55,979 bases of DNA. Origin: JBGTBQ01 sp041749275 (lineage in GTDB: Bacteria; Acidobacteriota; Blastocatellia; Pyrinomonadales; Pyrinomonadaceae). A program made the position numbers and the translations under genes. The notes below the pieces were generated by a model. The model searched no databases. It was not told where the DNA came from and saw only the letters and a list, made by a program, of their open reading frames with translations. The stretch is taken from NCBI GenBank assembly GCA_041749275.1, contig JBGTBQ010000128.1:1-55979 (forward strand), in the 5' to 3' direction. This document shows, piece by piece, positions 8,836 through 16,698 of this stretch; the stretch's first letter is position 1, and the number at the start of each line of letters is the position of its first letter.

Positions 8836-10062
8836 TTAGAGTGAGAAGTTAAAGCTGATGTAACCCGTCACTCGCGTTGACTGTCCGTTAATTACGGTGG
8901 GATGAAATTTCCAGCGGCGCGCGGCATCGGAGGCGGCAACTTGCAACGGTTCAGGGCCGTCGGCGCGGAGGACTGACTCCACTTCCCCTTTCTCATTCAC
9001 AATGAGATGCACCGTGACTATTCCGGAGACGCGAGCCGCCCGCGCAATCGCTGGATAAGCAGGCGCGGATTTCTGTCTTGCGATACCGAGAAGCGAGCCG
9101 ATGGAAACCGGCGCGTTGGTTTGCGCCCCTGTCGTCGGGGAAGGACTGTTTGGGGCCGACTGCGCCGCCGGGGTCGAGGTCGCCTTCGCAACGCCATCTC
9201 GCGCGCGTTCGGGTGCGGAGGACTTCTTCGCCGCGTCCGACTTTGTGGCCGCGCTCGAAGCCGCTCCGGAGGCCGGGCTGGGTCGGTTGAGCGAGACGCT
9301 GCTAATGCTGGCAATGCGCGTCTCGGATGCCACTAGCCGTTGGCGCGCTTCGGAGATTTCGCTCTGCCAGCGCGTCCGCTCCTGTTCGTTACGCACGAGA
9401 CGGAGACGGACGCTCGCCGCGTCTTCTAAGAGCGCCGTCGCCTCCATGCTCTTGCCGGCGGCGGACTTCGCCTCCTCCTCACGATGAATCATTTTGGCGT
9501 GCTCGACCAAACGCTCTAGCAAGACACGCAACTGATCCAGATCCGTGACGGCTTCGGCGGGAAGGTCTGAGTCCGCGATGTTGATGCCGAAGGTGCGGAA
9601 GCGTTCGAGGTGAGCGCGGATGCCGTTGATCGTCTGACCGGCGAGCGTGTAGTAAGAGATGGTCGCCGCCTCGACGCTCGGCGAAGATGCGCGCTCTTTG
9701 AATGTCTCTTCGAGTAGGGCATTGGCGCGGGTGTAGTCGGGCATCTCGACGAAAATCCACATCAGGAGGATGCGGGCCACGTCGCGCGCCGGATCATCCG
9801 TGCTCGAAGCACGCAAAGATTCAAGCTCGCTCGCCGCCGCCGCGAGTCTGCCGACCGCCGCGAGCGAGCGAGCGCGCGCAATGCGGCGCGGCGCGGCGCT
9901 GGTGTCCGGCGCGGACCCGTTTAGAGTCGGGGTCGGTTCCGGCGTCGCTGTCAGAACTTCCGTCTGCGCGCACACAACCGGATAGACGATGAGGGTCAAA
10001 ATCAGGCTGAAAAAAAGAAGGCGGGGCAGACGGGTGCTGTCGAAAAAACTAATTCCCTTCAC
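8836..10062 (-). CDS. exported protein with TonB C-terminal domain
   Basis: 408 aa from GTG 10062 (GGAG 9 nt upstream); an in-frame ATG at 10095 lies inside a small palindrome and is less likely. A signal peptide (LLFFSLILTLIVYPVVCAQ) is followed by an alpha-helical region (about 50-240) rich in Glu/Arg/Ala with tetratricopeptide-like and coiled-coil character. An Ala/Ser/Pro linker leads to a C-terminal TonB domain: AYPAIARAARVSGIVTV, VNEKGEVE, AASDAARRWKFHP and TGYISFNFSL. The TonB_C fold here is probably used as a binding module, not as an energy transducer, since no N-terminal TonB anchor is evident. Confidence 0.8.
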   Translation of the reverse strand: MKGISFFDSTRLPRLLFFSLILTLIVYPVVCAQTEVLTATPEPTPTLNGSAPDTSAAPRRIARARSLAAVGRLAAAASELESLRASSTDDPARDVARILLMWIFVEMPDYTRANALLEETFKERASSPSVEAATISYYTLAGQTINGIRAHLERFRTFGINIADSDLPAEAVTDLDQLRVLLERLVEHAKMIHREEEAKSAAGKSMEATALLEDAASVRLRLVRNEQERTRWQSEISEARQRLVASETRIASISSVSLNRPSPASGAASSAATKSDAAKKSSAPERARDGVAKATSTPAAQSAPNSPSPTTGAQTNAPVSIGSLLGIARQKSAPAYPAIARAARVSGIVTVHLIVNEKGEVESVLRADGPEPLQVAASDAARRWKFHPTVINGQSTRVTGYISFNFSL

Positions 10063-10143
10063 TATCAAATACTCCACAAACTCAAAAGCGAGCATTGACG
10101 CTCGCTCTGAGATTTCACATATTTGTTGCGGCGCATTATGGCC

Positions 10144-11640
10144 TTATTCAGCTCTCGTTTCAACCCCCCGGACGGGAATGCCGGCCCGCAGCGGTGAATT
10201 TCCGCGTTTTTCCGGCCTAAACGACGAAATACTGCGCGAGATTCGCTCGCGCCAGCGCATCGCTTTCTGCCTGATAAGCGCCTCGTTGAGCGTCAGCAGG
10301 CGGCGGTCGCGCATCACGACGCGCCCCTCGATGACGACATGGCGCACGTCCGTAGACTTCGTCGCATAGACGAGGTGCGAATAAATATTGTAGCGCGGCG
10401 TCTGGTGCAGCGCGTCGAGGTCAACGACGATCAGGTCGGCGCGTTTGCCAACCTCAATCGAGCCGATCTCTTGCTCCAAATGCAGGGCGCGCGCGCCGAC
10501 GATGGTCGCCATCGCAAGCGATTCTTCGGCGGAGAGGACGCGCGGATCGCCCGCACTCAACTTGTGCAGCTTGGCCGCGAAGTCCATCGCCTCCCACATA
10601 CTGAGGTCGTTGTTCGACGCCGCTCCGTCCGTGCCGAGGCCGACCGGGACGCCCTCCTTCAACAGTTGCGGCACCGGCGCGACGCCCGACGCCAGCTTCA
10701 TATTCGACTCCGGGTTATGCACCGACCCGACGCCCGCATCTTTCAGCAGCCCGATCTCCTTCTCATTCAGATGGACGGTGTGCGCGGCAATCACGCGGTC
10801 ACTCAGGAAACCGATCCGCGCGAGATATTCGACGGGCGGCGCGCCCTTCTGTTTCGTAATGTCCTCGACCTCTTTGCGCGTCTCCGCGACGTGTGTGACG
10901 ACGGGCGCTCCCGTGCGGTCGGAAAACGCGCGCACCTCTTTGAGATGCTCTTCGGAGACAGTGTAAGGCGCGTGTGGTGCGATGGCGGCGGTGATGAGCC
11001 GGTGCCCCTTCCACTTTCGCACGAAGCGCTCGCTGTAGCGCATCGCTTCCGCCCACGTCTTGTTATCCGCGACGGGAAAATCAATCACGGTCTCGCCGAG
11101 CACGGCGCGGACGCCCGCGCGTGCCGTCTCTTCCGCGATGGCGTCCTCGAAGTAGTACATGTCGCAGTAGGTCGTCGTCCCGCCGCGGATCATCTCGGCG
11201 AGGCCGAGCTGCGTGCCGTCGCGCACGAACTGCTCCGTGACGTTCTTCGCCTCCGCCGGGAAGATGTACTTCGTCAGCCAGTCGTTCAAGTCGAGGTCGT
11301 CGCCGATGCCGCGGAAGAGGGACATCGGAACGTGCGTGTGGCCGTTGATGAGACCGGGGATGACGGCGCGTCCCCGCGCGTCAATCAATTGTGGAGCCGT
11401 GAACCGGCGAGTGATGTCCGCCGCCGTGCCGACCGCGACGATGCGCCCGCGCTCGACCGCGACGGCGCCATTCTCGATGATGCGGCGCTCGCCATCCATC
11501 GTCACGACCGTCCCGCCGCGCACAATCAGGTCAACCCGCTTCGGCGCGAAGGATTTGGCGGACATGTCGGAGACAGGCGCTATTAAAAACGAAACAGCAA
11601 GCAGGACGAAGATAAAGACGCTGGATGGTCGTTGGCTCAT
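10144..11640 (-). CDS. exported amidohydrolase, MTA/SAH deaminase-like
   Basis: 498 aa. A metal-dependent amidohydrolase of the ATZ/TRZ group. Metal ligands are visible as GHTHVPM (HxH, near 98-104), a later His in IAPHAPYTVSEEH, HVAETRKE and IAAHTVHL, and the Asp in GTDGAASNNDLSMWEAM, a signature of 5-methylthioadenosine/S-adenosylhomocysteine deaminases. An N-terminal hydrophobic stretch (FIFVLLAVSFLIAPV) suggests export, which is unusual for this normally cytosolic family. Substrate is therefore uncertain: a purine nucleoside, a guanine-type base or another amidine. It lies near a nucleoside salvage cluster but is not clearly in its operon. Confidence 0.82.
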   Translation of the reverse strand: MSQRPSSVFIFVLLAVSFLIAPVSDMSAKSFAPKRVDLIVRGGTVVTMDGERRIIENGAVAVERGRIVAVGTAADITRRFTAPQLIDARGRAVIPGLINGHTHVPMSLFRGIGDDLDLNDWLTKYIFPAEAKNVTEQFVRDGTQLGLAEMIRGGTTTYCDMYYFEDAIAEETARAGVRAVLGETVIDFPVADNKTWAEAMRYSERFVRKWKGHRLITAAIAPHAPYTVSEEHLKEVRAFSDRTGAPVVTHVAETRKEVEDITKQKGAPPVEYLARIGFLSDRVIAAHTVHLNEKEIGLLKDAGVGSVHNPESNMKLASGVAPVPQLLKEGVPVGLGTDGAASNNDLSMWEAMDFAAKLHKLSAGDPRVLSAEESLAMATIVGARALHLEQEIGSIEVGKRADLIVVDLDALHQTPRYNIYSHLVYATKSTDVRHVVIEGRVVMRDRRLLTLNEALIRQKAMRWRERISRSISSFRPEKRGNSPLRAGIPVRGVETRAE

Positions 11641-11680
11641 GGATGTCGTATCAGTGACGGTTCCGACCTGCGGGGTCCAG

Positions 11681-12145
11681 CTATTTCGGCTTGCCCGGCA
11701 GGTAATAAAAACGCACGACGAGCAGACCGGCGAGCGCGGCCACGCTCAACAGCAAATCGAGCGAGGTAATTTCGGGGCTGACGATCTTGCGCGCGATGAC
11801 GAAGATGATGACCTCGACGGCGGCGCTGGTGCGATGAAAGAGTAGCAGCAGACCGAGTTCGCCGGCGATGGCAATCAGGAGAATGTTCTCGATGATGCGC
11901 TGGAGAATACTGTATTCAGCGGTCGTGGCGAACAGTTTGGGAAATTCGTGCGCGACCGTTTGGTACGCGGCGACCGCGGCGGCGGCGAGAATCAGCACGG
12001 CGAGCAGCGAAAGGAAGAGGTGAATGGCGTTGCCCAAGTGGCGGTTGAAGAACTTCTCGCCCGGCGTGATCTCGCCGAGTTCCCGCTCTACGCCGCTGTC
12101 TTCCTCGCTGCCTTCCGGTTTCCCTTCGTCTTTCTTCACCAGCAT
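11681..12145 (-). CDS. PsiE-like membrane protein
   Basis: 154 aa. A charged N terminus (about 35 residues) precedes four hydrophobic helices. The segment IENILLIAIAGELGLLLLF followed by SAAVEVIIFVIARKIV matches the phosphate-starvation-inducible PsiE family. Function is unknown even in model species. It sits 40 bp upstream of the amidohydrolase on the same strand and may be cotranscribed with it. Confidence 0.7.
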   Translation of the reverse strand: MLVKKDEGKPEGSEEDSGVERELGEITPGEKFFNRHLGNAIHLFLSLLAVLILAAAAVAAYQTVAHEFPKLFATTAEYSILQRIIENILLIAIAGELGLLLLFHRTSAAVEVIIFVIARKIVSPEITSLDLLLSVAALAGLLVVRFYYLPGKPK

Positions 12146-12153
12146 TCAGCCCC

Positions 12154-12262
12154 TCAGCTATTGGCCCCTGTCTCCTCCAAAAACTTTGCGTCAAACGGGC
12201 GCGGCAACAACTCGCTCATCTGGAGCGTCTCGGTGTCGCCGCGCAGGTTGGCGAGCAAAGTG
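12154..12262 (-). pseudogene. C-terminal remnant of a cytidine deaminase
   Basis: Reading minus from about 12262, the frame gives LLANLRGDTETL and LLPRPFDAKFLEE before a TGA at 12156-12154. This matches the last 30-odd residues of the intact cdd at 14589-14999, with roughly 80% DNA identity by eye. Upstream of this the similarity stops abruptly where the TIR-GAF patch begins. It is a truncated, diverged third cdd copy, not an exact duplication. Confidence 0.75.
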
Positions 12263-12313
12263 GCCCTTCTTAAGGGCGAACCGCCGGTTTGTATTCTCGG
12301 CAAAGCAATTGCG

Positions 12314-13279
12314 TTAACGCGTTAGTATTTTTGACAGACCCCTAGCCAAACGCATGATGACGGCGTTGGAAGTTTTTTCTTTTTGCAAGAGTTTCTTGCC
12401 AATACTATTGGAAGCGTCGAAGTCCACAACGCCCCAGATGGCACCGTTCTCATCTCGAATAGGTGCCGCAAGAACATACTTCAAACTCGGCCTGATCTTT
12501 CCTTTGACACCCGTTAAGCCGCTGGGAAGCGGAGCAACTGACGAACTCTCTGTTTCGGATGTTCTTTTAGTCTCGTTGTCCAGAAAACACCGCACGACGA
12601 TCACTTTCGATGCCGTTTTCCCATCAATATGGAACCGTGTTTTCCCAACCTTCTCAGCAGATAGATAGGGATCCCAAAAACCCCAGCATACGAGCTCATC
12701 TTTCTCTTGCTTAAAGATAAATGCTCGCAGGCTTGCCTGCTCCGGGGTTTCCGGCGCGCTCATGGACCAACAGATTGTTTCCAGAAACTCTGTAATGGCC
12801 TGATCCAACTCTTTCATTTTGCGCCCGTGATGGTGTTTGATCGCGTCCGCGATTTGAGTGCAGGCCACGCCAAGAGCAGCGGCGGGTTCGTGTTTGGCTC
12901 GGTCCGGGTCATACTGCGCGGTCATCACGCCGAGCAGGTCCGTGGGTAGCCGCATACTTCCACCCTTCGGCTGGACGATAAAGCTCCGCTCCTTGCCGAG
13001 CCGACCAATAAACATGCCGAGTTCCAACACGACGTTGTCGCGAACGGTTCGCTGCTTTTGTCCACGAATCATTACGATATCATCGGGCGCAAAAACAAAT
13101 ACGCCGAAATCGGACCGTTTAAGGTTACGGTTCAATTCGTCAATGATCGTCTCTCCAACTCGAAAAGCATCTTGGGTCCAGAGCGTAACCTCTGCGCCTT
13201 TTAGGTTTTGTTGGATGCCTTCAGCAAGCCGTACTGCTTCTCTTGAGGAGGCAACAAAGACTCTCGGTACTGTGGGCAT
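12314..13279 (-). CDS. TIR-like (CAP12/Pycsar-type) protein fused to a GAF-like domain
   Basis: 321 aa from ATG 13279 (GGAG 9 nt upstream; an in-frame TTG at 13288 is possible). Residues 5-125 match the TIR-like predicted nucleotide-binding domain of CAP12/Pycsar effectors: PRVFVASSREA, VTLWTQDAF, GVFVFAPDD and the diagnostic RDNVVLELGMFIGRLG (80-95), whose Glu is a plausible NADase residue. Residues 180-318 end with YVLAAPIRDENGAIWGVVDFD, typical of a GAF sensor. No cyclase or other CBASS/Pycsar gene is adjacent. Role in antiphage or stress NAD depletion is inference. The gene and its flanks are AT-richer than the surroundings. Confidence 0.78.
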   Translation of the reverse strand: MPTVPRVFVASSREAVRLAEGIQQNLKGAEVTLWTQDAFRVGETIIDELNRNLKRSDFGVFVFAPDDIVMIRGQKQRTVRDNVVLELGMFIGRLGKERSFIVQPKGGSMRLPTDLLGVMTAQYDPDRAKHEPAAALGVACTQIADAIKHHHGRKMKELDQAITEFLETICWSMSAPETPEQASLRAFIFKQEKDELVCWGFWDPYLSAEKVGKTRFHIDGKTASKVIVVRCFLDNETKRTSETESSSVAPLPSGLTGVKGKIRPSLKYVLAAPIRDENGAIWGVVDFDASNSIGKKLLQKEKTSNAVIMRLARGLSKILTR

Positions 13280-13293
13280 AATGTTCAACTCCT

Positions 13294-13387
13294 TAGATCG
13301 GTTTTCAATTGAATGTATGGATTGTGCTTCAATAGAATCAATGATTTAGCCCGGCTTGATCCATACACTGATATGAAAACCGATCTA
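13294..13387. repeat. 94-bp extended inverted repeat upstream of TIR-GAF gene
   Basis: Perfect 14-bp outer arms (13294-13307 and 13374-13387, TAGATCGGTTTTCA and its complement) enclose a second perfect 9-bp arm pair (13314-13322/13359-13367). The element lies 15 bp before the TIR-GAF start and would form a long two-part stem in its leader. Confidence 0.8.
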
Positions 13388-13542
13388 GTGACAAAACTGA
13401 GGTCGGCAGTATTGTCGTTAGAACTGAACTATCACTACCTGAAGAAATCAAATTAGTTTTTCTGCTAGGCATTGTAAAGAAAACTACTGTCAAGCGGCTT
13501 ATCGTCAGAGATTGCCGACCGTGAGGAGAGGAAAAGCAAGGC

Positions 13543-13800
13543 TCATGTTTTACCTTTGGCACGCTGCTCCCAACAAGGTCTAATCAAATAATTCCAGACC
13601 CCTAGCATCCACGAAAAAGTACACAGAAGCGATACGATGAACATTCCCCATTGCTCATGCCTGTATGTTGCGCAGTACCAAAACGGTTGGGCAAGGAGCC
13701 CAATCAGGTATCCCCACCGCCGCCAGCGGATGGATTCGGGAAGCGCAATAAGAAGAAGAGCCGTACCAGTGAACAACAAGATGGCCGCTTGTATACTCAT
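13543..13800 (-). CDS. small three-helix membrane protein
   Basis: 85 aa from ATG 13800, which has GGGAGG 5 nt upstream; an in-frame ATG at 13827 lacks such a site. Three hydrophobic segments: AAILLFTGTALLLIAL, WGYLIGLLAQPFWYC, and GMFIVSLLCTFSWMLGVW. Similar small proteins with QPFWY occur in phage and prophage genomes from memory. Function unknown. It precedes the TIR-GAF gene on the same strand by about 260 bp, so co-regulation is possible but not shown. Confidence 0.65.
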   Translation of the reverse strand: MSIQAAILLFTGTALLLIALPESIRWRRWGYLIGLLAQPFWYCATYRHEQWGMFIVSLLCTFSWMLGVWNYLIRPCWEQRAKGKT

Positions 13801-13858
13801 GCGTACCTCCCGGTCTTCAGGGCTCAATACTCCGAATCAACTACCCGCACGTAAATTG

Positions 13859-13957
13859 AGTAGGTTGCAGAAAGTAGTTCCACACGAATGATTAAAAACA
13901 CGCAACTTTTCGACCTATTTTGTTAAATTGCAATGCAAGCACTTTTTGCAACCTACT
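13859..13957. repeat. 17-bp inverted repeat, about 65 bp apart
   Basis: AGTAGGTTGCAGAAAGT (13859-13875) faces its complement at 13941-13957 with one mismatch. The element lies in the AT-rich gap upstream of the small membrane protein. The stretch 13801-14175 contains no other credible gene. Confidence 0.6.
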
Positions 13958-14102
13958 TAGCATTTCATCTGAGTGTAAGGAGTATTAGTTAGGTTTGCAC
14001 AATCCGGCGTTTGTGCAACGTGCCGTTGTGATACCGGCGTGTGACTTTGCAACGGTTACAGGTAATTGTCTTTGCCAGCGCGGTCTGGATTAGATTGAAC
14101 AC

Positions 14103-14138
14103 AACGCCTGCTTCACGCAAGCGCACAGCAGGCGTTTT
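14103..14138. terminator. terminator-like hairpin beyond cdd2
   Basis: Perfect 10-bp arms (AACGCCTGCT, 14103-14112, and its complement, 14127-14136) with a 14-nt loop. It lies about 40 bp past the stop of the last gene of the minus-strand nucleoside cluster. The short T-run is on the plus side, so termination in the minus direction is plausible but not canonical. Confidence 0.45.
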
Positions 14139-14175
14139 AGGTTCTGTGAGTTACTCTCCACTCATTCCAAACTGA

Positions 14176-14592
14176 CTACTCGTCATCACCAAATTTTAAA
14201 AAACTGGCATCAAAGGCACCCGGTAGTAGATCGCGCATGTGCATTACCGATATTTTACCACACAAATTGGCAAGCACCACCGGCACATCACCGCAGAACT
14301 CCCATATTAATTGGCAGCAGCCGCCGCACGGTGAGGTCAAACGTTTAGTATCAGCGACGACGGCAATACGCGTAAACTTCCGTTTGCCCTCCGATAAGGC
14401 TTTAAATATTGCGACACGCTCGGCGCACATCGATAATGCAAACACTGCACTTTCTACGTTACAGCCCGTATAGATCGTCCCGTTCTCAGCCTCCAACGCT
14501 ACACCAACACAGAAATTCGAGTAGCGCGCGAGCGATTTGTCACGGGCCTCAATCGCAACGGCGATCAATGATTCTTCATTATTTACGCTCAA
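14176..14592 (-). CDS. cdd2: cytidine deaminase, second divergent copy
   Basis: 138 aa from TTG 14592, which overlaps the stop of the upstream cdd copy (TTGA); an in-frame ORF continues upstream only as a shadow. Cytidine deaminase fold: ARYSNFCVGVAL, TGCNVESAVF, the zinc motif MCAERV (catalytic Glu) and SPCGGCCQLIWEF. It is about 60% identical by eye to the neighbour yet clearly AT-richer, with different codon use, suggesting separate acquisition or relaxed drift and not a fresh tandem copy. It may have altered nucleoside preference. Confidence 0.88.
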   Translation of the reverse strand: MSVNNEESLIAVAIEARDKSLARYSNFCVGVALEAENGTIYTGCNVESAVFALSMCAERVAIFKALSEGKRKFTRIAVVADTKRLTSPCGGCCQLIWEFCGDVPVVLANLCGKISVMHMRDLLPGAFDASFLKFGDDE

Positions 14593-14999
14593 TCCTGTAA
14601 CTCCTCTAGGAACTTTGCGTCGAAGGGCCGGGGCAGCAGGTCGCGTATCTGGAGCGTCTTGGTGTCGCCGCGCAGGTTGGCGAGGACGACCGGGATGTCG
14701 CCGCAGAACTCCCAGATGAGTTGGCGACAGGCTCCGCACGGAGGAGTCAGGCGCTCGGTGTCGGCGACAACGACGATGCGGCGGAACTTACGCGCGCCCT
14801 CGGACAGCGCCTTCCAGATCGTGACGCGTTCGGCGCACATCGTCAGTTCGTAGGCCGCGCTTTCGATGTTGCAGCCCGTGTAGACGCGCCCGTCCTCGGC
14901 CTCAAGCGCCGTGCCCACGCAGAAATTTGAATATCGCGCGAGGGCGCAGTTGCGCGCCTGTATCGCCGCTTCGATGATTGCCTGTTCGGAGATGCTCAC
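14589..14999 (-). CDS. cdd: cytidine deaminase
   Basis: 136 aa, GTG start directly after the udk stop. Deaminates cytidine and deoxycytidine to uridine forms. Zinc ligands: Cys of MCAERV (near 53) with catalytic Glu, and PCGACRQ (near 87-93); substrate loop NIESAAYE. Homotetrameric length. Part of the nucleoside salvage cluster with punA, udk and deoA. Confidence 0.95.
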   Translation of the reverse strand: MSISEQAIIEAAIQARNCALARYSNFCVGTALEAEDGRVYTGCNIESAAYELTMCAERVTIWKALSEGARKFRRIVVVADTERLTPPCGACRQLIWEFCGDIPVVLANLRGDTKTLQIRDLLPRPFDAKFLEELQD

Positions 15000-15671
15000 T
15001 TACCCTCCCTGCTCTACGGTCGCATGTACGGCGCGCTCGGCCATCGTGGCCCGGCGTCGCCGCTCGTCCGCGATCCGCTCGCGGATGCGGCCCGAAATCA
15101 AGTCAATGCTCACGAGGTTATGCCCGCCCTCCGGAATTATCACGTCGGCATGGCGCTTCAAAGGCTCGACGAACTGGATGTGCATCGGACGCACCGTCGC
15201 CTCATACTGTTCGATGACCGACTCCACTGTCCGCCCGCGTTCGGCCATATCGCGCCGCAGGCGACGAATGAAGCGGATGTCGTCGGGCGTGTCCACGAAG
15301 ACCTTCAAGTCCATCTCGGCGCGCAGCCGTTCGTCGGCGAAGATCAGGATGCCTTCGATGATGATAATCGCGGGAGGTTCGAGGTGGTACGTCTCGCTTT
15401 TGCGCGTGTGATTCTTGAAGTCGTAAAGCGGGAGTTCCGCCGCTTCGCCCCGCTTCAGCGTCCGTAGATGCTCGATCAGCAGCTCGTTGTCAATGGCATC
15501 CGGGTGATCGAAGTTGGCCCTCTTTCCATAGTCGAGCGGCATCTGATCGAGGTTGCGATAATAAGAGTCCTGCTGAAGAAACCCAACCTCGCTCGCGCTG
15601 ACGGACTCCAAAATGCGGTTCGCCACCGTCGTCTTCCCCGAACCCGTTCCGCCGCAAATGCCAATTATCAT
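15000..15671 (-). CDS. udk: uridine kinase
   Basis: 223 aa. Phosphorylates uridine and cytidine to UMP and CMP. Walker A GGTGSGKTT at 8-16, QQDSYYRNL near 34, the substrate region YGKRANFDHPDAID, and LIFADERLRAEMDLKVFVDTPDD around Walker B. IIIIEGILIF is conserved. C terminus HNLVSIDLI. It abuts cdd with no gap, so both pyrimidine nucleoside steps are co-expressed. Confidence 0.95.
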   Translation of the reverse strand: MIIGICGGTGSGKTTVANRILESVSASEVGFLQQDSYYRNLDQMPLDYGKRANFDHPDAIDNELLIEHLRTLKRGEAAELPLYDFKNHTRKSETYHLEPPAIIIIEGILIFADERLRAEMDLKVFVDTPDDIRFIRRLRRDMAERGRTVESVIEQYEATVRPMHIQFVEPLKRHADVIIPEGGHNLVSIDLISGRIRERIADERRRRATMAERAVHATVEQGG

Positions 15672-15687
15672 CGCTTCGCTCTGAATG

Positions 15688-15758
15688 TCTGAAAGTCTGA
15701 AGTCTGGAGTTCTGGATTCAGAGCAATCAATGTTTTTCCGACTTCAGACTCCAGTCTG
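15688..15758. repeat. heptad-repeat hairpin element (locus 3, udk-punA)
   Basis: Left arm of GTCTGAA/GTCTGGA-type 7-mers (about 15688-15716), right arm with the complementary ACTTCAGACTCCAGTCTG near 15740-15758. The right arm encodes the last residues and TGA stop of punA (ends 15744). Confidence 0.8.
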
Positions 15759-16601
15759 TAATTTAGGTATCACGCGCCGCAGCAACTCCGCGAACGTCTC
15801 GCGGACGCGCTCGCCGGTCTCGATAACTTCGGCGTGGTCAATTGGACGATCCAGAACGCCCGCGGCCATGTTCGTGATGCACGAGATGCCGAGCACGCGC
15901 ATCCCCATGTGGCGCGCGACGATGGCTTCGGGAACGGTGCTCATGCCGATGGCGTCCGCGCCCAACAGCCGGAACATGCGAATCTCGGCGGGCGTCTCGT
16001 AGCTCGGCCCCGTCAACGCCGCATAGATGCCCCGGCGCAGTTCGAGATTCATCTCGCGCGCCTCTCTGATGGCGATTTCCGTATAGTCGTGATCGTAGAT
16101 GCCGGTCATGTCCGGAAAGCGCGGGCCGAAACGCTCGTCGTTCGGACCGAGCAGCGGGTTCACGCCCATCAGATTCAGATGGTCGGAGATGACGATCAGC
16201 GACCCTTGCGTATACGAATTGTTGAGGCCCCCCGCGGCGTTTGTCAGAACGAGGCTGGTGGCGCCCAGTGCATGCAGCACGCGGATGGGAAACGTCACCT
16301 CTTCGAGAGAGTAGCCTTCGTAGTAGTGGAAGCGCCCCTGCATGGCGGCGACGACCGTCCCGCCGACCTGGCCGACGATGAGGCGTCCGGCGTGCCCTTC
16401 GACGGTCGGGCGCGCGAATCCGGGAATCTCTTCATATTGAATGACCGCCGCGTTTTCCAACTCGTCCGCGAAAGCGCCGAGGCCGCTCCCCAAAACGAGC
16501 GCGACGCGCACGTCAGCTTTCACACGCGAGCGGATGAAGCGCGCCGCGTGCTCCGCGCGCTCGTACAGGGTTTCAGGCACGTTACTTTCCATCGGTCTCA
16601 T
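15744..16601 (-). CDS. punA: purine nucleoside phosphorylase, trimeric class
   Basis: 285 aa. Phosphorolyses inosine/guanosine and deoxy forms to base plus (deoxy)ribose-1-phosphate. LVLGSGLGAFAD at 34-45 and MQGRFHYYEGY near 88-98 bind phosphate and ribose; LTNAAGGLN near 119, GPSYETPAEIR near 202 and ISCITNMAAG near 243 complete the base site (Glu of YETP, Asn of TNMA). Class PNP_UDP_2. Its stop codon is inside a heptad-repeat arm, so the C-terminal tail is set by that repeat. Confidence 0.94.
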   Translation of the reverse strand: MRPMESNVPETLYERAEHAARFIRSRVKADVRVALVLGSGLGAFADELENAAVIQYEEIPGFARPTVEGHAGRLIVGQVGGTVVAAMQGRFHYYEGYSLEEVTFPIRVLHALGATSLVLTNAAGGLNNSYTQGSLIVISDHLNLMGVNPLLGPNDERFGPRFPDMTGIYDHDYTEIAIREAREMNLELRRGIYAALTGPSYETPAEIRMFRLLGADAIGMSTVPEAIVARHMGMRVLGISCITNMAAGVLDRPIDHAEVIETGERVRETFAELLRRVIPKLQTGV

Positions 16602-16610
16602 ATCATAAAA

Positions 16611-16698
16611 CGATGAAGGCGGAACGATGAACGATGAATGAGAAGCGCCGCTCTTGTCTTCAGTTCAGCGTTCCGCCTTCATCGTTCATCGTTTCTTC
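16611..16698. repeat. heptad-repeat hairpin element (locus 4, punA-aarF)
   Basis: Left arm GATGAAG-GCGGAAC-GATGAAC-GATGAAT from 16612; right arm GTTCCGC-CTTCATC-GTTCATC-GTTTCTT near 16670-16697, a near-perfect complement. It reaches the stop codon of the aarF-type gene. Confidence 0.88.

Noticed and set aside
10339..11586. 415-aa plus-strand ORF
   Set aside because: Antisense shadow of the amidohydrolase, whose metal motifs are clear on the minus strand.
12300..12325. GTTAACGCGTTAG as an attC edge beside the TIR-GAF gene
   Set aside because: It is a short local palindrome at the gene end without the attC interior or second box.
13338..13562. 74-aa minus-strand ORF
   Set aside because: Overlaps the 94-bp inverted repeat and the small membrane protein gene; Ser/Thr-rich low-information sequence without a ribosome site.
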